Source: Stenotrophomonas sp. ASS1
GTDB lineage: Bacteria; Pseudomonadota; Gammaproteobacteria; Xanthomonadales; Xanthomonadaceae
Direction: 5' to 3'
DNA: 64,000 nt
NCBI RefSeq assembly: GCF_004346925.1
Contig: NZ_CP031167.1
Span: 4,298,001 to 4,362,000 of the forward strand
Shown: positions 7,283 to 16,046 of the stretch, piece after piece
Position numbering within the stretch: the stretch's first letter is position 1
How the letters are laid out: the number at the start of each line of letters is the position of its first letter
The notes under the pieces: model-generated
The model's database searches: none
What the model saw: the letters and a program-made list of their open reading frames with translations, nothing else
Told to the model about the DNA's origin: nothing
Translations under genes and position numbers: made by a program

Positions 7283-9067
7283 ATGCCGATGACTGCAAGC
7301 ACCGCTCCGCGCTGGCCCGTACGCTACCTGCTCTTCATCGGCGGCCTGGGTGGCCTGCTGTACGGCATCGACATCGGCATCATCGCCGGCGCCCTGCCCT
7401 ATCTTGAAGCGACTGCCAGCCACGCCTGGCAGCTCAGCAGCCAGCAGCTCGGCTTCGTCGTCGCGGCAGTGCTGCTGGGCAGCGTGCTGTCCTCGCTGTT
7501 CGCCGGCATGGTCGCCGACCTGATCGGCCGCCGCGGTGCGATGCTGCTGGCCGGCCTGCTGTTCACTGCCTCGATCCCGATCATGGCACTGGCATCCGGC
7601 TACACGCCCCTGCTGCTCGGCCGGCTGCTGCAGGGCATCAGTGGCGGCCTGATCGGCGTGGTGATTCCGCTGTACCTGGCCGAAGTGCTCAGCCCCGAGC
7701 GACGCGGGCGCGGCGCGGCCATGTTCCAGCTGCTGCTGACCGTTGGCCTGGTGCTGGCTGCCCTGATCGGCCTGTACCACGCCCACGCCGTGGATGCCGC
7801 CGCCGAAGCCGTGCGCTCACTGCCGGTCGCGCAGCAGGCGCAGGAGCTGTTCACGGTGAAGGACCACGCCTGGCGCACCATCTTCTGGACCTGCCTGGCG
7901 CCGGGCCTGCTGTTCTGCGCTGGCATCTTCTGGCTGTCCGAATCGCCGCGCTGGCTGGTGCGTCGCGGCCGCATCGATGACGCGCGCCGCAGCCTGCAGC
8001 GCGTGCTGCCGGCTTCGGAGGTCGAGCCGACGCTCGCACAGATCCAGGCACCGGAATCGAGCAGCGGCAGCGGCAAGCGCGACCCGCTGCTCAGCCGCCG
8101 CTACGTGGTGCCGTTCCTGCTCGCCTGCGTAGTGCTGGCCTGCACCCAGGCCACCGGCATCAACTCGGTGCTGGCCTACGCGGTGAACATCCTCAACCAG
8201 GCTGGCCTGTCCGGCTCGGTGGCCAATGGCGCCGACGTGGCGATCAAGCTGCTCAATGCGGTGATGACCGTGGTCGCGCTGCTGCTGGTCGACCGCAAGG
8301 GCCGCAAGTTCCTGCTGATGCTCGGCAGTGGCGGCATCTGCGTGGCCCTGCTGGCCGCGGCCACGCTGTTCTTCCAGGCTGAGCGCGGTCGCACCGACGT
8401 GCAGCCGCAGCTGCAGGCGGCGGTCAGCGGCGATGGCCTGCAGCTGGTGCTGGATGACGCGCAATGGCAGCGTCTCGGCGCTGGCATTGACAGCGAAGGC
8501 CGGCCGCTGCAGCTGACCGTGTCGTATGCCTACGGCGACTTCACCAATGTGCGCGCCCTGCGCAGCGACAACCTGACCGACCGCGAGCTGCGCATCGAGC
8601 GTGCCGGCACCGTGCAGCCGGACAGCGTGATCGGCGCGTTCTTCCGCAAACTGCACCTGAACCCGTTCGCCGACCCGGCCAAGGCCGCGCAGGCACCGCT
8701 GCGCATCGAGCAGGCACGCATCGGCCCGGTGCCGCCACCGGCACACGGCTGGGCAGTGGCCGCCTGCATCCTGGTGTTCGTCGCGTTCTTCGCGGTCGGG
8801 CCCGGCGTCTGCGTGTGGCTCGCGCTGTCCGAGCTGATGCCGAACCGCATCCGCTCCAACGGCATGAGCATCGCGCTGCTGATCAACCAGTTCGTGTCCA
8901 CCACTATCGCCGCGATCTTCCTGCCCACGGTGGGCCACTATGGCTACGCCAGCATGTTCGTGTTCTGGGCGGCCTGCACCTTCGTGTTCTTCCTGGTGGC
9001 CGCGTTCTGGCTGCCGGAGACCAAGGGCAAGTCGCTGGAAGAGATCGAAGCACGGTTCGCCCGGTAG
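7283..9067 (+). CDS. Sugar-porter family MFS transporter with large periplasmic insertion (probable GalNAc permease)
   Basis: The sugar-porter signatures are present: RLLQGISGGLIGVVIPLYLAE with ERRGRG, the mid-protein SESPRWLVRRGR, and the terminal PETKGKSLEEIE. At 594 residues it is about 100 longer than usual. The extra length is a hydrophilic block at roughly residues 366-487 between TM9 and TM10, plus a longer TM5-TM6 loop; both face the periplasm by the standard topology. It follows the deacetylase and probably imports the sugar released by the GH31 enzyme. Starts at 7283 and 7289 are both possible. It could carry another hexose. Confidence 0.8.
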   Translation: MPMTASTAPRWPVRYLLFIGGLGGLLYGIDIGIIAGALPYLEATASHAWQLSSQQLGFVVAAVLLGSVLSSLFAGMVADLIGRRGAMLLAGLLFTASIPIMALASGYTPLLLGRLLQGISGGLIGVVIPLYLAEVLSPERRGRGAAMFQLLLTVGLVLAALIGLYHAHAVDAAAEAVRSLPVAQQAQELFTVKDHAWRTIFWTCLAPGLLFCAGIFWLSESPRWLVRRGRIDDARRSLQRVLPASEVEPTLAQIQAPESSSGSGKRDPLLSRRYVVPFLLACVVLACTQATGINSVLAYAVNILNQAGLSGSVANGADVAIKLLNAVMTVVALLLVDRKGRKFLLMLGSGGICVALLAAATLFFQAERGRTDVQPQLQAAVSGDGLQLVLDDAQWQRLGAGIDSEGRPLQLTVSYAYGDFTNVRALRSDNLTDRELRIERAGTVQPDSVIGAFFRKLHLNPFADPAKAAQAPLRIEQARIGPVPPPAHGWAVAACILVFVAFFAVGPGVCVWLALSELMPNRIRSNGMSIALLINQFVSTTIAAIFLPTVGHYGYASMFVFWAACTFVFFLVAAFWLPETKGKSLEEIEARFAR

Positions 9068-9087
9068 CGGTCGACCTGGGTCGACCT
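9064..9087 (+). repeat. SMAG-like hairpin overlapping the permease stop codon
   Basis: GTAG followed by a GGTCGACC/GGTCGACC palindrome. The GTAG supplies the TAG stop of the permease gene (9065-9067), so the repeat is fused to the end of the coding sequence. Confidence 0.5.
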
Positions 9088-9118
9088 CCGCGCGCAGCGC
9101 GGGTTCATGGCGCGCCCG

Positions 9119-9589
9119 TCATTCGCCAGTGATGTGCTTCGCCAGCTCCCGCGCTTCGGCAATGCTGGACAACCCGCTCAGCATCATTGATTCGCCGAAC
9201 GGCCCCTGCAACGTCGCCACCATCAGCACGCGGCCATCCACGCTGAGCGCCGCGCGCTGGCCCACCAGGGCCGCGGTGCCATCGTGGATGCGTTGATGTG
9301 CCTCCGGCCGATAGCGGATCTGCAGGCCCGGCTGTTTGCCTTCATCCAGCACATAGCGCACATCGGCAATGTCGGCACTGCCGGCAATCGGCGGCTCGCG
9401 CAGGGCCAGGGTCTCGCCCTGCCACTGCGCCGGCGCACCCTTGCCCGCCGCATCGACCACACTCAGGCGCACATCCACGCCGGGGCGTGGCGCATGCTCC
9501 TTGCCTGCCAACGCACCGGGCGTAGCGCCCGGCATGCATCCGGTCAGGGTCAACGCCATGCCCAGCAACAGGGGAAGCGCAGCCCTCAC
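9119..9589 (-). CDS. Lipoprotein with SecD P1-head-like domain
   Basis: A GTG start at 9589 overlaps the TGA stop of the upstream gene (GTGA) and gives 156 residues. The N terminus is a lipoprotein signal with lipobox LTGC (Cys about residue 17). The rest reads like the periplasmic head subdomain of SecD: LALREPPIAGSADIADVRYVLDE, GLQIRY, then a VGQRAALSVDGRVLMVATLQGP strand-turn and a final SSIAEARELAKHITGE helix. No membrane-channel part is present. Function is unknown; a stand-alone SecD-head lipoprotein is an inference from motif resemblance. Confidence 0.7.
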   Translation of the reverse strand: MRAALPLLLGMALTLTGCMPGATPGALAGKEHAPRPGVDVRLSVVDAAGKGAPAQWQGETLALREPPIAGSADIADVRYVLDEGKQPGLQIRYRPEAHQRIHDGTAALVGQRAALSVDGRVLMVATLQGPFGESMMLSGLSSIAEARELAKHITGE

Positions 9590-10137
9590 TTCAGCTTCCG
9601 CAGCTTGAACGCCACCAGCACCTGCAACAGCCCGTACAGCAGGCTGCCGATGCCGATCCACAGCGTGGTCACCGCAACGCCCGCATACGGGTTGGCCGCG
9701 AACAGCACGCCCAGCACCACCGCCAGCACGCCACTGAGGATCAGCAGCCACTCGCCCTGGATCTGCTTGCGCACGCGGATCGCGAACACGATGCGATAGA
9801 TGCCGGCCACCAGCAGCCACGCTGCCAGGAACAGCACCAGCACGCTGGCGGTGGCCAGCGGATTGATCACCGCCAGGATGCCGAAACCCAGCGAGGCGAT
9901 GGCATACAGCGCCAGCCAGCCACGCGAGGCACCGCTGCCGCCGCTGACCAGTGCGAACAGGCTGATGACACCTTCAACGATGGCCATCACACCCAGCGTC
10001 CATGCCAATGCCATGGCTGCAGAGAGCGGCCAGCCGATGGCGACGATGCCGAAACCCAGCGCAACCAGCCCATACAGCAGCAGGATCCACCAGCTGCGCC
10101 CAACCGCCGACAACAGGGGAGACAAGGGGGAATTCAT
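9586..10137 (-). CDS. HdeD/DUF308 family six-helix membrane protein
   Basis: The product (183 residues) is almost wholly hydrophobic with six predicted membrane segments arranged as three helical pairs, typical of the HdeD acid-resistance family: WWILLLYGLVALGFGIVAIGWP, GWLALYAIASLGFGILAVINP and WLLILSGVLAVVLGVLFAANP. The ATG at 10137 is preferred to a GTG at 10143 because AAGGAG ends five bases upstream. It is translationally coupled to the SecD-head-like lipoprotein downstream. HdeD function is poorly defined even in E. coli. Confidence 0.85.
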   Translation of the reverse strand: MNSPLSPLLSAVGRSWWILLLYGLVALGFGIVAIGWPLSAAMALAWTLGVMAIVEGVISLFALVSGGSGASRGWLALYAIASLGFGILAVINPLATASVLVLFLAAWLLVAGIYRIVFAIRVRKQIQGEWLLILSGVLAVVLGVLFAANPYAGVAVTTLWIGIGSLLYGLLQVLVAFKLRKLK

Positions 10138-10195
10138 GGCCACTCCTTCGATCCGGAACCGGGCTCATCCTAGCCCCTGGTGATGAAGAGGGCGA

Positions 10196-10891
10196 TCACG
10201 GCGCCCGCGCGCAGACCCATACCCGCACCTCGTCCGCTCCCACCCACCGCAGCGTCTCCGCAACCTCCATCACCGTGCTGCCGGTGGTCATCACATCGTC
10301 CACCACTGTCAGTCGCGGCGGCACCGGACCACGTACATCGAACGCATCGAACAGGTTTTCCCTGCGCTGTTCGGCCGTACGCTCAGACTGCGGCGCGGTA
10401 TGCCGCCGCCGGTACAGCCCCTGCCAGACCGGCATCGGCAGCAGGCGGCACAGTTCTGCGGCCTGGTTGTAGCCGCGCTGGCGCAGGCGGCGCCGGTGCA
10501 GCGGTACCGGCACCAGCGGTAGGCATGACCACGGCGGCGGTGCGCGCTGCATCAACTGCGCCAGCAGGCGACCGGCGGCGAGATCCTGATGGAACTTGTA
10601 GCGCACCAGCAGCTGGTCGACCGGCGGCAGGTACAACAGGCTGGCATGGGTAGCGGCATGCGGTGGCGCTTCCTCGCGGCAGCTGCCGCAGACGATCAGG
10701 GCGTTGTCGGGCAGCGGCAATGCGCAGCGCAGGCAGGCGCGGCCGGCCCACGGCAGCTCGGCAAGGCAGGCGCGGCACAGGTCAAGATCATCGTGGCCCG
10801 GGTCGTTGCAGACCAGGCAACGCAGTGGCAGCAGAACGCGAAGCAGCACTGCGGGCCAATCCGCCGGTAGAGGGAGGTAGGCAAGAGGCAT
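10196..10891 (-). CDS. comF: ComF family phosphoribosyltransferase-like competence protein
   Basis: The N-terminal part carries the ComF zinc-ribbon cysteines (CLVCND, LCRAC, CLRCALPL, CGSC), followed by YKFHQD and LVPVPLHRRRLRQRGYNQA, and a type I PRTase signature VVDDVMTTGSTVMEV. This fits ComF, which acts in the cytoplasm during DNA uptake together with ComFA/PriA-type partners. The ATG at 10891 (231 residues) has a weak AGGTTGGGG upstream; a GTG at 10939 would extend it by 16 residues. Confidence 0.9.
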   Translation of the reverse strand: MPLAYLPLPADWPAVLLRVLLPLRCLVCNDPGHDDLDLCRACLAELPWAGRACLRCALPLPDNALIVCGSCREEAPPHAATHASLLYLPPVDQLLVRYKFHQDLAAGRLLAQLMQRAPPPWSCLPLVPVPLHRRRLRQRGYNQAAELCRLLPMPVWQGLYRRRHTAPQSERTAEQRRENLFDAFDVRGPVPPRLTVVDDVMTTGSTVMEVAETLRWVGADEVRVWVCARAP

Positions 10892-10988
10892 ACCCCAACC
10901 TGCCCGCGCAGCGATGCCGGAACCATCACCGGCAACCACACCGGACGGTCAGGAAAGCGGACGCAGTGCTGTCGGCCGTCTCATCGGG

Positions 10989-11651
10989 TCAGTCACGCAG
11001 GGATGCCCGCCAGGACACCAGGGCGGCGGCGGCGCGCTGGGTCCTGCGCTCATCCGGATTGACGCCCATCTCATTGCGCGCCATGCCGGCAAGGGCCGCA
11101 CACAGTTCCTGTTCGCCTGCACCGCGCAGCAGCTGGGACTCGATGCGATCTGCGTAGGCGGCGTACTCGCCACGGCAGTCCGGATTGGCCTGGATGCCTA
11201 TTGGATCCCATACATAGTGCAGGACTTCATCCACCGCTCGGCCCAGTGCACCGCGCCTGCGGTGTGCCGCCTGGCGGACCTCCTTCCAGTGTGGCGTGTT
11301 GTGCAGTGCCTCGAACGGCATCGGCACCGGCGACAACAGGTAGGAGATGCCGTCTTCGTCCTGCTTGACATGCCAGACGCCAACACCGACATCCGCCATG
11401 TGCTCGGACAGCGGGAAAACGAAGGCGGGCAGCCACAACAGCTCGATGCGGCCATCTCCCTGCCAGCCCAGCGCGGTGAACATCCCGGCTGCGATCTCCC
11501 GGTAGGCCTGCGCGGCAGGTTCGCCGACCAGTTGCCCCGGATCCAGCATGAACACCCGGTTGTCGATGTACTCGACCACGCTGCCATGGAACTCGCGCAA
11601 GCGCTCGGGCGGGTAATCGATGACCTGTTCAGGGGCGATGGTGTAACTCAC
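10989..11651 (-). CDS. Unknown protein with VWDPIG-type C-terminal module
   Basis: From a GTG at 11651 that overlaps the stop of the ClC gene (GTGA), the product is 220 residues, soluble and without a signal peptide. Residues about 1-130 are a mixed alpha/beta region of unknown family. The C-terminal part reads VDEVLHYVWDPIGIQANPDC, then GEYAAYADRIESQLLRGA. That resembles the DPIG...DEY module seen in many small uncharacterised and immunity-type proteins. Coupling to a chloride channel gene is clear from the sequence; a functional link is only an inference. Confidence 0.7.
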   Translation of the reverse strand: MSYTIAPEQVIDYPPERLREFHGSVVEYIDNRVFMLDPGQLVGEPAAQAYREIAAGMFTALGWQGDGRIELLWLPAFVFPLSEHMADVGVGVWHVKQDEDGISYLLSPVPMPFEALHNTPHWKEVRQAAHRRRGALGRAVDEVLHYVWDPIGIQANPDCRGEYAAYADRIESQLLRGAGEQELCAALAGMARNEMGVNPDERRTQRAAAALVSWRASLRD

Positions 11652-12991
11652 TTCGTGAAATCCTTTCCGCTGGAAGGCGAGTGTGGCACGACGGCGGGCA
11701 TCATCAACACCTCCGCCAGCCCGCGATAGATCGGCACGCGACACACCAACCCGGACACGCCGCGCGCGATCAGCACCGTGGCCAGGATCGGCAGCAGCAG
11801 ATCACCACTGTCGGTCAGCTCCAGCGAGATCACCGCCGAGGTCAGTGGTGCCTGGGTGACGCCGGTCAGATAGGCACACATGCCCAACAGCACAAACGCA
11901 CGCGGATCCACACCCGGCATCAGCACCGCGAGGTTGTGCCCAAGGCCGGCACCGACCGCCAGCGCCGGCGAGAACAGGCCACCGGGGATGCCCGCCACGT
12001 AGGACGCCAGATTCGCCAGCAGCTTCATCAACCCGAACTCGTGACCGACCATCGCCTGCCCCTGCACCAGACTGCGCGCCTGCTCGTAGCCGGTGCCGAA
12101 CGCGCCTTCACCGAAGAGCAGGGCGAGCAGTACCACCACCAGGCCGCAGCCTGCGGCCAACAGAACCGGATGCCGCTGGCGCAGCTGGCCCAGCCAGCGC
12201 GGGCGGCCCGCCGCACTGGCCAGCACCGCACGCGCGAACAGGCCTCCCAGCAAGCCCGCCACCACGCCGCACAGCAGGATCGCCAGCCAGCCCTGGCCCA
12301 GCGGCAGGCGTGCGCTCACATGGCCGAAGTAGGTGTAGTTGCCCAGCAGGCCCAGCGACACCACGCCACCGACGATCACCGCGGTCAGCAGGGTGCCGGA
12401 GAAGCGATGTTCGAAACGGCCGCTGAGCTCCTCGATGGCAAAGACGATACCGGCCAACGGCGTGTTGAACGCCGCCGCGATACCCGCTGCACCACCGGCC
12501 AGCAGGAAGTGCGAGAGCTCGCGTGGATCCTTGAAGCCGAACCAGCGGCCGAACAGGTACATCAGGCTGGCACCCACATGCACGGTGGGCCCTTCGCGCC
12601 CGACCGACGCGCCGCCGAGCAGCGACAACGAGGTCAGCAGCAGCTTGCCCGCCGAGACCGCAGGCGAAAGATTGACCTTCCGGAACGGCTCATCGGGCTT
12701 GTCCAACGCAGCGATGACCTGCGGAATACCGCTGCCCCGCGTGGGTTTCAGCACACCGGAAGTGAGCCAGGCCAGCAGCGCGAAGATGCCGGGCGTAAGC
12801 AGCAGGGCCCACCACGGCGAGTGCGCGGTGATGCGCTGGAACAGATGGAAGGCCGCGTCGCTGGCCTTGGCGAACAGGATGGCCACCAGCGCCACGGCCA
12901 CGGCGCCGCCCCAGAGCGCGGCACGGCGACGCCAGGCCTCGCTGAGAACCAGCGCGGTGATGCGGCCGCGGAGGCGGTGAAGATCGGTCAT
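11648..12991 (-). CDS. ClC-family chloride channel/transporter
   Basis: The product is 447 residues from the ATG at 12991, with about ten or more membrane helices. ClC motifs are in order: GSGIP (86-90), GREGP (131-135) with the gating glutamate Glu133, an IEEL glutamate pair where proton-coupled members carry the internal H+ Glu, and GGLFSPALAVGAGLGHN. There are no C-terminal CBS domains. These residues suggest a Cl-/H+ exchanger of the EriC type rather than a fluoride exporter. Its stop overlaps the start of the unknown gene downstream. Confidence 0.9.
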   Translation of the reverse strand: MTDLHRLRGRITALVLSEAWRRRAALWGGAVAVALVAILFAKASDAAFHLFQRITAHSPWWALLLTPGIFALLAWLTSGVLKPTRGSGIPQVIAALDKPDEPFRKVNLSPAVSAGKLLLTSLSLLGGASVGREGPTVHVGASLMYLFGRWFGFKDPRELSHFLLAGGAAGIAAAFNTPLAGIVFAIEELSGRFEHRFSGTLLTAVIVGGVVSLGLLGNYTYFGHVSARLPLGQGWLAILLCGVVAGLLGGLFARAVLASAAGRPRWLGQLRQRHPVLLAAGCGLVVVLLALLFGEGAFGTGYEQARSLVQGQAMVGHEFGLMKLLANLASYVAGIPGGLFSPALAVGAGLGHNLAVLMPGVDPRAFVLLGMCAYLTGVTQAPLTSAVISLELTDSGDLLLPILATVLIARGVSGLVCRVPIYRGLAEVLMMPAVVPHSPSSGKDFTK

Positions 12992-13133
12992 GCGGGGCAG
13001 TCTGGACGCTGCGGGGGAAGGCGGACAGCGGCTACTGTGGCTGAAGGCCTTGCAGGATGCGGTGAAATGCACTGGTACTGCCGGAAACGCACCCGAAACC
13101 CGGACAGATGCAACGATCTGCCACGCCCGATGT

Positions 13134-13451
13134 TCAGATCGCCAAACGATGGAGAACGTGGGTCAGCGCAAGCTGGGAACAACCCCGGTCCGGCAGTACA
13201 CCATCCTCGCCGGGCGCCCCCACCTCGAACCCTTCCTCGACGTCCTCGTAGTACAGCAACCCGTCAGGTAGATGTGCGACCACCCACACCGACTCGATGG
13301 TACGCAGCCTGTGCAGTGGCATTGCGCGCAATGGCACACGCAGAGACTCGAAGATGGCTCGATGCCCCGGTGAGCAGTCCTGCAATTGCCGCGCGATCAG
13401 GGCTTCCAGTTCTTCGCGGGTGATGGGCAACCAGCTGTCGAGAGGGTCCAT
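13134..13451 (-). CDS. Small conserved-looking hypothetical protein
   Basis: A 105-residue soluble protein with no recognised domain: MDPLDSWLPITREELEALI start, then a central LRTIESVWVVAHLPDGLLYYEDVEEGFEV segment that looks like a small beta fold. Codon use matches the neighbours. It lies 142 bases upstream of the ClC gene on the same strand. It could be a small single-domain protein of the kind that sits next to polymorphic toxin or stress genes, but nothing in the sequence proves that. Confidence 0.6.
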   Translation of the reverse strand: MDPLDSWLPITREELEALIARQLQDCSPGHRAIFESLRVPLRAMPLHRLRTIESVWVVAHLPDGLLYYEDVEEGFEVGAPGEDGVLPDRGCSQLALTHVLHRLAI

Positions 13452-13605
13452 TGCAACGCGCCCGATTGAATGTGCACGCCTGAGTGTATCTCCAGGGCCC
13501 CGCGCACCGCCTCTTTCCGGATCAGCTTCAACGCGTGTCCCGGCAGCACGTGCCGGCCTGTTGTTGCGTCACCGGCTAGTCGGTGAAGCGGGCCACCACC
13601 GCACC

Positions 13606-13635
13606 GTAAACAATTTTCAATACATTGCAGTTGAC
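13606..13635 (+). promoter_or_regulatory. BirA-type biotin operator upstream of bioB
   Basis: GTAAAC (13606-13611) and GTTGAC (13630-13635) are separated by exactly 18 bases. The E. coli bio operator has GTAAAC-N18-GTTTAC, so one half is identical and the other differs at one position. The site lies 59 bases before the bioB start and overlaps a TTGACA hexamer that could serve as a -35 element. Biotin-dependent repression by BirA is the inference. Confidence 0.55.
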
Positions 13636-13694
13636 AGCCTGAACGCCCCCACCCACACTGCCGCCCTCGCTCCACTCGTACCCAAGGTCCCGCC

Positions 13695-14738
13695 ATGGCT
13701 GCTGCCATCCGCCACGACTGGCAACACGACGAACTGCAGGCGCTGTTCGATCTGCCGTTCCCCGAGCTGCTGTTCCGCGCCGCAGCGGTCCATCGCGAGC
13801 ATTTCGACCCCTCGCAGGTGCAGGTCTCCACGCTGCTGTCGGTGAAGACCGGCGGCTGCCCGGAAGACTGCGCGTACTGCCCGCAGGCGCAGCGCTACAG
13901 CACCGGGGTGAACGCGCAGAAGCTGATGGAGACCGATGCGGTGCTGGCCAAGGCACGCCAGGCCAAGGCCGCCGGCGCGTCGCGCTTCTGCATGGGTGCC
14001 GCGTGGCGTTCGCCGAAGGACCGCGACATTCCGAAGGTGGCGGCAATGATCGCCGGGGTGAAGGCACTGGGCCTTGAGACCTGTGCCACGCTGGGCATGC
14101 TCAGTGGCGAACAGGCACGTGCGCTGAAGGACGCCGGCCTGGACTACTACAACCACAACCTCGATACCGCGCCGGACTACTACGATTCGATCATCCACAC
14201 GCGCCAGTACCAGGACCGCCTGGACACGTTGGAGCACGTGCGCGATGCCGGTCTGAAGACCTGCTGCGGCGGCATCGTCGGCATGGGCGAGACGCGCGCG
14301 CAGCGCGTCGGCCTGCTGCTGGCGCTGGCCACGCTGCCGGCACATCCCGATTCGGTGCCGATCAACAAGCTGGTGCAGGTGGCGGGCACGCCGCTGCATG
14401 GCAGTGCCGAGCTGGATCCGTTCGAGTTCGTGCGCATGATCGCGGTGGCGCGCATCGCCATGCCGCGCTCGATGGTGCGGTTGTCCGCCGGGCGCGAGGC
14501 GATGAGCGACGAACTGCAGGCGCTGTGTTTCCTGGCCGGTGCCAATTCGATCTTCTATGGCGACAAGCTGTTGACCACGGGCAACCCGGAAAGCGAACGC
14601 GACCTGGCCTTGTTCGCACGCTTGGGCCTGCAACCGATGGCGGTGCAGGTGGATGCCGAGGGCCACGACCACGGCGGCACCGTGCACGCCGATATCAGTG
14701 CCGATACGCCCGGCTGTGGCTGCGCTCACGCGGCCTGA
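13695..14738 (+). CDS. bioB: Biotin synthase
   Basis: A 347-residue radical-SAM enzyme. Cys55, Cys59 and Cys62 (CPEDCAYC) hold the [4Fe-4S] cluster; YYNHNLDT and GGIVGMGET are BioB signatures, with further cysteines at CATLG and TCCGG. It inserts sulphur into dethiobiotin, the last step of biotin synthesis. First gene of bioB-bioF-bioH-SDR-bioC; bioA and bioD are not in the window. Confidence 0.97.
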   Translation: MAAAIRHDWQHDELQALFDLPFPELLFRAAAVHREHFDPSQVQVSTLLSVKTGGCPEDCAYCPQAQRYSTGVNAQKLMETDAVLAKARQAKAAGASRFCMGAAWRSPKDRDIPKVAAMIAGVKALGLETCATLGMLSGEQARALKDAGLDYYNHNLDTAPDYYDSIIHTRQYQDRLDTLEHVRDAGLKTCCGGIVGMGETRAQRVGLLLALATLPAHPDSVPINKLVQVAGTPLHGSAELDPFEFVRMIAVARIAMPRSMVRLSAGREAMSDELQALCFLAGANSIFYGDKLLTTGNPESERDLALFARLGLQPMAVQVDAEGHDHGGTVHADISADTPGCGCAHAA

Positions 14739-14805
14739 GACGGGCCGCAAGCAGGCGCCGCGGCAACGCGCTACCCTAGCCGCCCCGTCGACGCATTCAG
14801 CCACC

Positions 14806-16029
14806 ATGGCCCGCCCCGACCTGACCGCCCGCCTCCACGCCCAGCGCGCCCTGCGCGATGCCCAAGGCCGTCGCCGCACGCGACGCACGGTCAGCCGTCG
14901 TGATGGCGTGCGCCTGGAAGTGGACGGCCAGTGGCTGACCGGCTTCTGCAGCAATGATTACCTGGGCCTGGCCCAGCAGTTCAGCGTGGTCAACGCGTTG
15001 CAGGACGCCGCCGCACGCGAAGGCGCTGGCGCCGGTGCCTCGCACCTGGTCTGCGGCCACCACGCCCTGCACGAGGCACTTGAACGCGAAGTGGCCGAGT
15101 GGCTGGGCTATCCGCGTGCGCTGCTGTTCGGCAGTGGCTTCGCCGCCAACCTGGCGGTGCAGCAGGCATTGCTGAGCGAAGAGAACGATGTCTGCGTACA
15201 GGACAAGCTCAACCACGCCAGCCTGCTCGATGCGACGCGGTTGGCCGGTGCACGCCTGCGCCGCTATCCACATCTGGATGCGGAAGGCGCGATGCGTCAG
15301 CTCAAGCACGCGCCCAATGGCGCGGCGATGCTGGCCACCGATGGTGTCTTCAGCATGGATGGCGACATCGCACCGCTGCGTGCATTGTCGCTTGTGGCAC
15401 GCCTGCAGCAGGCGCTGTTCTACGTCGATGACGCGCACGGCGTGGGCGTGGTCGGTGATGGCCGTGGTGCCGTGGCCGCCGCCGGGCTGGGCGTGGACGA
15501 CGTACCGCTGCAACTGGTCACGCTGAGCAAGGCACTGGGCGGTTCCGGTGCACTGGTGCTGGGCCGTGACAACCTGATCGAGCATCTGGCCGAAACCGCG
15601 CGCCCGTACATCTACACCACCGCCGTGCCACCGGCGATGGCCGCTGCGGCGCTTGAAGCAGTGCGCCTGGCGCGTCGCGACCACTGGCGCCGCACCAAGC
15701 TGACCGACCTGATCGCGCTGTTCCGCAGCGAAGCGCGTCGCCATGGGCTGGACCTGATGGCTTCGGAAACGCCGATCCAGCCGCTGCTGTGCGGCGATGA
15801 CCATACCGCCGTTGCGATGTCCACGACGCTGGAACAGGCCGGCTGGCTGGTCGGCGCAATCCGCCCACCGACGGTGCCGGAAGGCAAGGCACGCTTGCGC
15901 GTCACCCTGTCCGCACTGCATACGCCGGAACAGGTGCGCGGCCTGGTCGAGGTCATCGCCAGCGCGCGCGACCGCGTGGCCCTGGCCGTGCGTGAAGCCG
16001 CGCCACCGCCGCTACCCGCTTTTGCCTGA
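14806..16029 (+). CDS. bioF: 8-amino-7-oxononanoate synthase
   Basis: The product (407 residues) is a fold-type I PLP enzyme of the alpha-oxoamine synthase family: [50 protein letters not shown] and the Schiff-base Lys242 in TLSKALGG. It condenses pimeloyl-ACP with alanine in the cytoplasm. It starts 67 bases after bioB and ends 17 bases before bioH. Confidence 0.95.
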   Translation: MARPDLTARLHAQRALRDAQGRRRTRRTVSRRDGVRLEVDGQWLTGFCSNDYLGLAQQFSVVNALQDAAAREGAGAGASHLVCGHHALHEALEREVAEWLGYPRALLFGSGFAANLAVQQALLSEENDVCVQDKLNHASLLDATRLAGARLRRYPHLDAEGAMRQLKHAPNGAAMLATDGVFSMDGDIAPLRALSLVARLQQALFYVDDAHGVGVVGDGRGAVAAAGLGVDDVPLQLVTLSKALGGSGALVLGRDNLIEHLAETARPYIYTTAVPPAMAAAALEAVRLARRDHWRRTKLTDLIALFRSEARRHGLDLMASETPIQPLLCGDDHTAVAMSTTLEQAGWLVGAIRPPTVPEGKARLRVTLSALHTPEQVRGLVEVIASARDRVALAVREAAPPPLPAFA

Positions 16030-16046
16030 GTTCCGTGTAGTTCCCC

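Noticed and set aside
7283..9067. Xylose or glucose permease (XylE/GlcP) call
   Set aside because: The family fits, but the position at the end of the GalNAc genes makes an amino-sugar substrate more likely; the specificity was left as probable only.
10196..10891. comF as the start of a bio-linked operon
   Set aside because: In this window comF is more than 2.8 kb from bioB, on the opposite strand, with three other genes between.
13631..13659. Full sigma-70 promoter for bioB from TTGACA
   Set aside because: No acceptable -10 hexamer lies 16-18 bases downstream; only the operator was reported.
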